Shown: positions 1-8,951 of the stretch, in pieces
How the letters are laid out: each line of letters opens with the position of its first letter
Position numbering within the stretch: the stretch's first letter is position 1
Assembly: GCF_022539665.2 (NCBI RefSeq)
Contig: NC_081339.1
Coordinates: forward strand, 992,001-1,056,000
Origin: Daphnia carinata
Taxonomy: Eukaryota > Arthropoda > Branchiopoda > Diplostraca > Daphniidae
DNA: 64,000 bases
Reading direction: 5' to 3'
Position numbers and translations under genes: made by a program
Notes under the pieces: generated by a model
Seen by the model: only the letters and a program-made list of their open reading frames with translations
What the model was told of the DNA's origin: nothing
The model's database searches: none

Positions 1-2007
1 ATTTCTAGTTGTTGTTTATACCCCTCTTCTTTTTACACCCCACCAATACAAAATTATCTGAAACTTCCGGTTGTTTTCTCTTATCTTTGACTTCTCGTTA
101 AAAAAGAATTGAAAAAACATCCTGAATAATTTGGGTTCCTCTCTTTTCTGGGGGTTGTTACCTTCGTGTTTTGGCGACAGAAGGCAGAAGAGAAATAATT
201 GAGTTAATGTGGGCGACTGCGCACTCGTCGCTACCTGACGAGTCATTAAAGATTAAGAAGGGAACCCATGCAATCCACCTGCTTTGAAACATACAGGCCC
301 CACCAGCTTCCTGAACCTTTTTCTTTCATTCCCATATGTTCTTCAATTTTTTGTTTAACCGCACGCAAAATACAGAAATTGATTTTTAAAAGAATCGAAA
401 AAGAAAGGCCTTTAAACGGAGATGTGGTTGGCTACCTGAAAACAGATTTCCCCCTTTTTTTTTCTTTTTGATGGCAGAATAACTAACGAGGCCAAGCAGT
501 TCTGGAGCGGAAGACCCGTAGTGTTGTTTGAAGTTGTTGTGTTGCAATGGTTAACGAATGTAAGGAGGGAATGATAAAAATGAGTTGCTCGCACAAAAGG
601 GCAACCCCACTCGATCAGCCGAGTCATCCATAAAAAGAATGATGAAAAACAAGTGGCAAAATGGAGGATGACGTTGTTAGTTATGATCGATGAAGTCAAA
701 ATGTCCTACAATCAGCTTCTAAACGAATTAACGCATTGTGTACGAAAGAGACCCAAATTGGCGTGTGAAACGTCTCGATTTTTTCTGATCGTGTGTCATG
801 TCGGACCACCGGAAACTAACCGAATAAAAATTCGATAGTTAGACGATGGCGTTCGTTTTTTTTAACTGATGGGACGATTACGTTTTATTTTTCTCATGAA
901 AAAATAAAATAAAAGTCAAGTCACTAACGCGGCATTCGTGCCGGTGAGAAACGGGAAAAAAAATTCAAAGAACTGATTGCCGTCGAAAGGATACACACAC
1001 CCATGTCTATTATCTGGAAAAAGTTCTATCTTTTTGTGTGTGTGTTGAGTTGTGATTCAGTCAGGGCAGAGCCGCGTAATAAGAGACGACCAACACACAC
1101 ACACACAAAAAAAAAAGAGAATAGACAGTAGGGGGATTTTCATTTGTAAGTTGCAACTGTGACAATGCACGAAAGCTCGTTCTCACGAGCTGCGGGACTT
1201 TGTTTAACAATGACTCCCTCCTGCTTCGTAGCTTTTTAACACTCGAATTTTTTTTCCCTACCCAATATTTCGTTTTCATTTTATAATATCGGTCGGATTT
1301 TTAGAAGGATTTCAATCGACATTTGGTAGCCATTTTTCGAGCGATGTTAGTGAGATACAGGGGGTTTGGAAAAGAAGAGTATCCCGTGATGATTGTCGCA
1401 ATAAAAACAGTTTTTTTTTTCAGACCGGACGGGCGCAGTTATAACGTAAACATAGACGGGAGGATACTGATCAACTATGGGTTTCTACAAAAAATGATCG
1501 TTCTTTAATGAAATCCTTTTTTCCGCTTCTGATTCTAACCCGCCGTCTGGAGTGGATGGTTCAAAACCAGCGCCGAGTACAGATACATGAGATAACCAAA
1601 CAAAAGTTTGTAATCACGTAGCGGCTTTCGTGTTCCATTCTTTCTTTCTTTTTTCCCCTTCTTTTTACATTGTGTCTATGTCGTCGACCCTCTTTTTATC
1701 ATCGCGCAGTCGATGAGTTGTTCAGAAGCGATGAGGGGAAAAGAAGGAGATGGGAGAGGAGACGATAAAAAGAGAGAGAGACAGAGGAAGTTCCAAAATC
1801 TTTTTTTCATGCTGTTACCGATCGAAAATAAAAATAGATCGACTTACGGGATAACGAGTTTTCACGTTACTAACGCACAACAATCTAATATTTGAATAGA
1901 ATTAAATGCGCTCCAATTTCTTATGTCGAGTCAGACCGATAAAGCATGAAATAAAAGATGACCGCCCCCCTTTCACCAAAAAATTCTAATAAAAAAATAG
2001 CACATAC
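1..2007. other. Noncoding stretch left of the receptor exons
   Basis: No exon of a recognisable family is visible on either strand. The receptor gene at 2008-3572 is transcribed leftwards, so this is probably part of its next intron. The rest of the discoidin domain and the transmembrane and kinase exons would lie beyond the window edge. The sequence is rich in A and T runs and holds an imperfect GT/CA inverted repeat. Confidence 0.5.
1031..1111. repeat. Inverted GT/CA microsatellite pair
   Basis: A T5(GT)n block at 1031-1047 and a (CA)nA block at 1091-1111 are reverse complements over about 17 bases, separated by about 43 bases. Transcribed RNA could form a long hairpin. This is most simply two opposed dinucleotide runs. 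Confidence 0.6.
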
Positions 2008-3572
2008 CTCTTCGCTTTTGGTGTCCTTGTAACGAACCCATTTCGCTAAAGATTCTCTCCAGTATTCGAGCAGAAAATGTTCGGTAAACTCCTGCCCTTG
2101 GCCGTTTCCGAATCGTCCTGTCAAACGTTAAAAAAATGATGTGAATTGTTTGTTTCCACCTTTCTAATTCATTTTTCTACGAAATTCAGATTCTCTAGTT
2201 TAATACTAATTCACTATTGCGTTTACCTTGGGTCTCGACGGCCGTGATGACGTGGTCCGTTTTCAAATCGATCTCGAGTCAGTCACGAGGCTGATGAGTG
2301 GCCTGTTGGCGAGGGCACCACGCTCCTCCATTTCTCTGCACGCGTACCCTAAGAAAAACGAAAAAACAAATAGTTAATGTTGCGCTTTAGATTGATGTCG
2401 ACATTTAAAGTCCTTTAAATCGTTCGCCAGTCACGAGAGGTCGTCTGCACGATATTCATCAAAACAATTCTCGCTAGTCTCTTTTTTTTTCAAACAAGAA
2501 AAATCATATAAAGAACGTGAAAGAAATAGGACGGGTGTTTACTACGATGACTTCATTATCGTGATTTCTCTACGAAAACATAAAATAGCGCCGAGTCAGC
2601 CGAAAAGAATAAAATAAAAAAAGAAGACCCGTTTGCTATTGAATGAAATCGTGAGAGAAAAAAAGAAAAGGAAAGACAGGAATCGAGTCTGGTGTTGTTG
2701 ACTGTTTGGACTGTGAATGGTGACAATAGAACGTGCAAGAGTCTATCGCATGAATTCCATTTTTTTTTTTCTCTTCTCTGGAATTCGACGATCGACATTT
2801 CAATGTTGGATTTAGCTCTACATGACTCAGTCATTCCAACTCGTGTTCCATAACTTTCCTTTCTTGTTCAATTTTTTTTTTCTTTTTTGCTTAACACAAA
2901 TCTCTACTTGCCTTATTTTCTTTAGAATTTGGTTTTAACATAAAGATGATTTTATTTTTTAAGGGATAGAAAAAGAACAGTTAGCTGTGATCGTAATGTG
3001 AGGGTTCCTATCGTAACTTGTTAAAAGCGAGAACGTCAATTAGCAATCGATGGTGCGCCCTCGGTTCCATTTCGTTCCCGAGACGCGTTCAGTTATAAAT
3101 CGAGACGACATCGGAGAAGCAGGAATAGAAATAAAGGGACCTACCACGAGTTCACAACTTCGTTCGTTGGATTAAAAATAAATAATAAATGTAGCCTTCA
3201 GCAATTCTTATAATGTAAACTGTCAGTGGCGAGTGAAATGGTTGGCTGTCAAACAATATTGAAATTGACAGGAACGCGTCGCTCTAATGGAATGTGTCAA
3301 CAGTTTTTAAATGCCCCGATGTTTAATCTCAGATTTTAATGAAACAAATTCCAGAATTTTAGTTTTTTTTTTTCTTATGGAATTTGTGTTTGTAGCTTAT
3401 GTATTACATACTTTAAAATAAATTCATTTGAAAGCTTTAAAAAAAAATGTGCATATTGCATCGTACCTGGCATTTTGCGGGCCGACGCTGGCACCGTCGA
3501 ACGATGAGCTGGCGGCAATGTCCTCGTCACGAATGGCTCCCGATTCCATGCCCAGGGCGCCGGCACATTGAC
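2008..3572 (-). CDS. Ddr: Discoidin domain receptor, partial (N-terminal half of discoidin domain, one in-frame stop)
   Basis: Three exons on the minus strand encode the start of an F5/8 type C (discoidin) domain like that of collagen-binding discoidin domain receptor tyrosine kinases. Exons are 3467-3572, 2227-2348 and 2008-2117, with GT-AG borders and compatible phases (2, 1, 0). Visible landmarks are CAGALGMESGAIRDEDIAAS and VGPQNAR in the first, GGAWCP and DHVITAVETQ in the second, and GRFGNGQGQEF and LLEYWR in the third. The upstream signal-peptide exon is not found, and the downstream transmembrane and kinase exons lie off the left edge. The second exon has TGA at 2279-2281 where discoidin domains usually carry Trp (RD-stop-LEIDL). 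The splice sites are intact, so this is either a recent nonsense change, an allele, or a base error. Family assignment is confident; functionality is not. Confidence 0.82.
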
Positions 3573-4328
3573 CTAATTGAATATGGATAGCGAAATGTTG
3601 CAAAATTAGACGACAGGAAAGCCAAAAATAAACATACACACAAAATTGATAGTAGACCACAAATATTCCCGTGTTTTGTGGCCAACTAAAAGTAAACAAT
3701 GCGCCATGGTACTTACAATTTTTTTAAACCGCAAATTTTACTTTGAAATTTAGTTTGATTCGTTTTAAGTGTAAATCAATGCGGGAACTTTGCCTTCAGC
3801 ACGTCGTCCCTTTTGTTTTCCTTCCGAAATCTGTTGCAAACTCCTTCATTACGTTCGCGCACTTTCTTTAGCGCCCCTCTTCAACTCGAAAATAAAGAGA
3901 TAAAGAGCAATTAGCGCTAATTGAAAATACTTCATACAGCAAGCTCGAAGAGTCGACGATGTTTACGCTTTTCAACGCTAGTGACCTCCCCGCTCTTTCC
4001 GAAATGCATCGACATCCACGAGATAACACGAGCAGAGCAAAGTCTTTGCTTCATTCTCTCTTAATGATGACATCTTAAACTGACAATCGCTATGAACGAC
4101 TATCACAGTTTTTCACTAACGTTTCAAATGAGATTTCAATGCACGAATTAAAAAAAGCCAATGACGTAGCTCAACTTTAATATATCTCACTCTGCCTGCA
4201 GTCTCCGTATATCTGAAGTGGAGTGACAATGCCAGCAAAGAAAACTAAAAAATGCGAATAATTTAGTATATAACCTTGTAGCGTAGCTACCAACGCAAGT
4301 TCCTCCTAGCGTTTGGCAAATTATAGCT

Positions 4329-4366
4329 TATAGCCAAGAACACGCAAGTTCTTGAGGAAGGCTATA
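4329..4366. repeat. Perfect two-part hairpin
   Basis: TATAGCC-AAGAAC at 4329-4341 pairs with GTTCTT at 4348-4353 and GGCTATA at 4360-4366. The apical loop is six bases and there is a six-base bulge on the right arm. Function is unknown; it may be the core of an old foldback element or a structured transcript. Confidence 0.55.
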
Positions 4367-4750
4367 GCTTGCTTCCAGCCATCAGCATCAACCAAGGCTG
4401 TCCATGAAAGAAACACTTATCGTCAATGTCTTCCATAGTATCGTCTAATGTTATAATGCCAATAAAACTTAAAGACTGGTTTCATGCGCAACGAAGGAAA
4501 TGCTAAGCGACAACACGGTGAAATGAGAAATCATGTTGAAAGGCCCAAATGTTCCAGTTGCGCACGGGATGACGCAGTTTAAAATACTACTTTGAGGTTG
4601 TTTCTAAAATTTGCACCATCACATTGAAAATCACAATTTTTTTATCAGCTAACATTTTTTTTTTAAAAGTCGAATCGCACGAAAACTTTTGTTATATAAT
4701 GCGCAACAGAAACTCGTAAGACAAACTAAAATAAGCAAAAGGGATAGTGT

Positions 4751-4870
4751 GCTAAAATGCCGCCAGAGGGCGCTCAACAAGAATGAAATTGATTCCGCGC
4801 AAGTTATTGCGTTAGAGTGCCGCCAGAGGACGTTCAACAAGAATTAAGTTGATTCCGCGCAAGCTATATT
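4751..4870. repeat. Two-copy 60-bp tandem repeat
   Basis: Units 4751-4810 and 4811-4870 are in exact 60-bp register and share GCCGCCAGAGG, TTCAACAAGAAT-like and GTTGATTCCGCGCAAG-like blocks with scattered differences. The divergence suggests an old duplication. No coding role is visible. Confidence 0.75.
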
Positions 4871-5171
4871 GTGCTATCCAACTGGTCGTACTCGTTATAA
4901 TTATTTCACGATCAATATCATATATTATGCAAATTAAATATTATTTTCGAACTAATTAGTATTTTGAACAAGATGCGAAATTTATTGAAGTTTGCGTAAA
5001 CGCAGAATTAAACCTGATTATGTTTGATTGAAATTTTGAAAATTAAATAAAATCATACCAAATTTCAAACAGTCGGGCGGCGATTCTTGCTCGATTCTTG
5101 ATAAGCAAGTGGAAAACGGGAAAAAATTCAAAGTTTTTTCTACGATAGCCAAAATTACGAAAAATCTCAAA

Positions 5172-6872
5172 ATGCAAAATTTCTTTGCAAATTTCGCTGT
5201 ATGGATAGCGTACGTAATCGGCATCGAACTAGAAGACGAGGTTCGTTACGAAAATCCTCATATTGAGACACCAGAGAGGGACCCCGACTATGATTCCCGG
5301 CTTCAATCTAAACGACCAGTACCACCCAATGGCAAGATCCTCTACGTGCCGGAACCACCGGGCCGTCCCGAAAGTCAGGGAAGCAAGAATTGTATTATCG
5401 AAATGCCCGAGGATGTGAAACCGGAAGCCAAATCGTTCTCGTACGCCCGTTATGATTCCCGGCTTAAATCTGCACGACCAGTACCAGCCTATGGTAAAAC
5501 CCTGTATATCCCAACCCCCGTTCCACCAGTCCGTCCGGAAAGTCAGGCGAGGGGGCACTGCATTATCGACATGCCCGATGAGGTGGAACCGGAAGCCAAA
5601 TCGGCCTCGTATGTCTGTTATGACCAAATGCCGCAAGGCAGCGGTAACTCAGGCGTCGACGCTTATGGCAACGGTCCAACAGCACCCAATTTTATACCTA
5701 CACCGCGTAATAGTCCGCCTGTTTCGAACGTGGCACCACCACCACAAGCTCGTTACGAAACTAAGGTAAACACAGGCGTGCTCATCGACATGTCCAATGT
5801 GGAGGTACCTGCCTCTGGTGTCCGCTACGACCTAATGCCGGAAGGATTCTGTAATTCTGGCATTGAGGCTTATCGGAACCGGCCGCCCCCGGTTCCCTTT
5901 ATCCCCCCTCCACCGTATTGGCCGCCCGTTTCGTATGTACCCCCTCCACGACAAACATCTCCGTGTTTTGTACCTGAACAACCTTGCTGGCCGCCCGTCT
6001 CGCACGCGCCCCCTGAGCCGCAAGAGCCTGTAGCTGAAGTTCGTGTCTACGATTATGCGCCACGGACAACGTCGGAGGAAGTATTCGTAGCGAAAGACGT
6101 TGACGATCTTATAGATCTGACATCAGAAGTCTCAACGCATGAACCTACCGGCAATAGGGCTCGTGACGCTTCTTTTTACGCTACACAGCCGGCCAATCAG
6201 CACCAGGCTTTGGAGCGTCATCGAACTCAAAATGTGGCTGAACATGGTTGCCCAGCAGATGATGCCATACCACTCTCAAGGCTTGTTTGGCATGGTCGCA
6301 GGTCTTCACTGAAGAACGAGCGAAGGACTGCCCAAGGGCTTAACATACCACATACGAGGGATTCCTATATTGGAACGCAAACGTCTCCCCCACCGGTCAT
6401 TGAGGCCACTCCATCTGTCGAACAGGGATATGTGCCTTTTAATTCTGAATATCGGGATGATCCATCCAGGGTAACTCAACAACCTCCAGGAGTTACCAAC
6501 AACCCGGTATTCAATATGGTTGGCCCCGTGAACCGAAATGGCGACTTAACGGAGAAGAGGGAAGAAAATTTGACCGGAACATACAACCATCCGGCACAGG
6601 TGACATTGCGTAAGCTGCTCGTTGAATTAGACAAGGAGAAACAGGAACGGGAGCGGCAAAAGGCACAACCCCAGGTCAAAGGGGCCACTCCATTTGTCAA
6701 ACAGAGGTATGTGCCACCAAATCCTCAATATCGCAATGATCCACCCATGATAATTCAACGACCCCGACGCATCGTGGCCACTCCATTTGTCGAACAGAGG
6801 TATGTGCCACCAAATCCTCAATATTGCAATGATCCACCCAGGACAATTCAACGACCCCGACACGTCAACTAA
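5172..6872 (+). CDS. Proline-rich repeat protein of unknown function, single exon
   Basis: A 566-residue open frame without introns. I chose the ATG at 5172; the frame is open for 21 codons upstream, but with no ATG. Residues about 4-18 (FFANFAVWIAYVIGI) are hydrophobic and could be a signal or anchor. The N-terminal third has four units starting with YD (residues about 40, 94, 150, 219). The first two share YDSRL, RPVP, YGK-like, RPESQ, CII(E/D)MP and EAKS blocks. The middle is Pro-rich (PPPPYWPPVSYVPPP, WPPVSHAPP). A short charged helical stretch (LLVELDKEKQERERQ) precedes two almost identical 31-residue C-terminal units (93-bp DNA period, at 6684 and 6777), with a more diverged third copy upstream. 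No catalytic domain is recognised. It could be an extracellular or scaffold-like disordered protein, or an intronless retrocopy. Confidence 0.7.
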   Translation: MQNFFANFAVWIAYVIGIELEDEVRYENPHIETPERDPDYDSRLQSKRPVPPNGKILYVPEPPGRPESQGSKNCIIEMPEDVKPEAKSFSYARYDSRLKSARPVPAYGKTLYIPTPVPPVRPESQARGHCIIDMPDEVEPEAKSASYVCYDQMPQGSGNSGVDAYGNGPTAPNFIPTPRNSPPVSNVAPPPQARYETKVNTGVLIDMSNVEVPASGVRYDLMPEGFCNSGIEAYRNRPPPVPFIPPPPYWPPVSYVPPPRQTSPCFVPEQPCWPPVSHAPPEPQEPVAEVRVYDYAPRTTSEEVFVAKDVDDLIDLTSEVSTHEPTGNRARDASFYATQPANQHQALERHRTQNVAEHGCPADDAIPLSRLVWHGRRSSLKNERRTAQGLNIPHTRDSYIGTQTSPPPVIEATPSVEQGYVPFNSEYRDDPSRVTQQPPGVTNNPVFNMVGPVNRNGDLTEKREENLTGTYNHPAQVTLRKLLVELDKEKQERERQKAQPQVKGATPFVKQRYVPPNPQYRNDPPMIIQRPRRIVATPFVEQRYVPPNPQYCNDPPRTIQRPRHVN

Positions 6873-7770
6873 ATTTGGTTTCCCTAAGGACGAAGTTAAA
6901 TTCAACTTTGCAGTTATGTAACTTGAATTTATTTCCGTCGTTTAGCGAAATGCAATGATCTTCGTTTCTTTTTCTTGTCATCACTGTTCTGTCAGTGGAA
7001 TATTTTATCTTTTTGGCCCGCAAAAAATCCTAAAACATGTAACGACGCTTATACCGTGTTGTACTTCGACTCAATTGAATGGCGAACCCGTACACGGAGT
7101 TGTTCATTGTCGCGAATTTGATTCTTCCTTTCACTTTCTATTCTAATTGTCTTCTTCCGGCAAACTTGTTTGCATGAGCAAGAGAGTAACGGTATAGCAC
7201 TTATTTTCGTTAAAAGTGCTTGCCAATATTCTCTGCCATGTTTACGACTGCTGGAAGGGGACGATAGAAGATGAAAGTGTTGGTTGTTTTCATTTTTGCG
7301 ACCGTGACACGACTACCTCTACGGGGGATTTTATCGTTAAATGAGTCGTTCAATTTCAGTGGAGCAACACACGAGAAAGCGTCGGTCATGTTTTAGGATC
7401 AAAATTTGGTTCCAAATTTGTATTGTGTTTGTTTTTTATTTCATCAATAAATGGATTCAACTCCAAAATAACCTGCGTTTTTAAATTTTTAAAAAATAGT
7501 ATTAAGATAATAATCGAAAAAGTTATGTCACAAAAATGAGAAAATCATCCTTAAACTGCGGACTTACATATGAATCAAACGAAGGGGGGGGGGGGGAGAA
7601 AGCGAATAAAAAAGAACCACGGGTTTCAAATCGCTATTAGTTAAAAATTTAGTTAGATGTCATAATCGCTCCCACCATTTACCCTAAACTGAGACTGTCT
7701 GCAACCTTGAAAAACTAATTAACTCAAGTTGCTTCAGGCCAACAGGTGACTTGTGGGTTCAAAGTGGACA
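6873..7770. other. Noncoding, nothing recognised
   Basis: No gene seen on either strand. A run of 13 G occurs at 7584-7596. Confidence 0.5.
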
Positions 7771-7850
7771 TATAAAAGCAAGACGTAATGCTACAGCCAT
7801 ACGCAGATCAACTTTTATCTCCATCCACCAAACTTCTCTATTTCGACATG
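7771..7850 (+). promoter_or_regulatory. TATA-box core promoter with a two-codon first exon (candidate)
   Basis: A consensus TATAAAAG lies at 7771-7778. About 70 bases downstream is ATG AAG followed directly by a GTAAGG splice donor (7848-7859). Arthropod cuticle and other secreted-protein genes often have this layout, with a first exon ending after Met-Lys. No matching second exon could be found downstream, so this is an orphan promoter/first exon or chance. Confidence 0.3.
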
Positions 7851-8951
7851 AAGGTAAGGCAGTTCATTTAACATTGATTAGTGTGTTTAAATTTGAATAT
7901 ATATATAGGATTGACGTGCACGGAGTAATGAAGGATTTTGAACTTTCTCTTCTGTTGTGTTGCTTCATTGCGGAAAATAAATTTCTCGTCCAAACGGTTG
8001 AAAAAGTTTGTAGAAAAAGAACTATCCATTTTGTGACTGGAGTACATATATTCATTTAAACTTGCAATTTCACTACCCACATGAAAACTAAGGCTTATGC
8101 AATATGGGAGAAAAAACAGTAACCAACTAGCATGGTTTCTGAACAGCTTTTGTTTTATTGGATGTGGCAAATCTATCCTATGTTTAATAGTTTTTCGCAT
8201 TCTTTCAGTGCCACTTTACAATGCAAAAATAAAAACCTTCGCGTTATTGTTTTATTTCTGAGATACTCATTGTTTTTCCCCCTTTATCCTTGCGTTCTGG
8301 ACTTTAAAACATCTTTGTTGTGGTCTGCGATTTGCTCGTTTGACGAAATTCTATTTACGGAAAGTGTTTAAACGTGGCCGTAGGGTTTCGCCAATCAAAA
8401 TTAAACACGAGTCACTTGATCAGCGGAAAGACCTTAATTTTTTTCTTTTGACAAAAGGAAAGAAATTGATGCCATATGTGGAATTAGTTGATTTTCCGCT
8501 GTTTGCGCCCAATGAACTTTGCGCATCCGTTCTAATGCTCGTTATTACTAGCGTAACGCTAGAGGGGCATGTAAGCAGATGCGTCTCCGTTATGGTCTAA
8601 TCGGGATTCCCTAGACCAGAGAACTATGAGGGCTCTTGAGATGGTGATCACGCGGATGGCACGGACGCTACCGAATGTTCTAGTCGACAGCGAAAGAAAT
8701 CCGAGATGGTTTCACACTGTAAGCTCTTTCTGACAAAATGATGCGTCCTGTTCACTTGGCCGGCTCCATTGCCATCCTCTTTGCTATTATTGGGCGCATT
8801 AATGAGTACCATACGCCGCGAGCGAGTACAAGAATAGAAAAGAGTAAGGCCGATAACAAGGCCGAACAGATAATTAAAGGCCGCTATATAGAATTTCGTA
8901 TTTTCAGCCGAAAAAGGCATAGTGAAGGGAGAGAAAGGGAAGGAAGGCTAA
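7851..8951. other. Noncoding, nothing recognised
   Basis: No exon of a recognisable family is visible. It separates the candidate promoter from the phospholipase locus. Confidence 0.45.

Larger units (their letters stand above)
3573..5171. other. Intergenic or 5' intron of the receptor, with small repeats
   Basis: No exon is recognised. The stretch includes a hairpin at 4329-4366 and a 60-bp tandem duplication at 4751-4870. The first exon of the minus-strand receptor could lie here or further right, but no signal peptide with a matching splice phase was found. Confidence 0.4.

Noticed and set aside
2279..2281. Selenocysteine or programmed readthrough at TGA codons
   Set aside because: Neither the receptor nor the peroxidase family is known to use it, the expected residue in the receptor is Trp, and no SECIS-like structure was seen.
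5229..5636. 135-codon minus-strand open frame
   Set aside because: It lies antisense to the proline-rich gene and mirrors its repeats; the plus frame is far longer and better formed.
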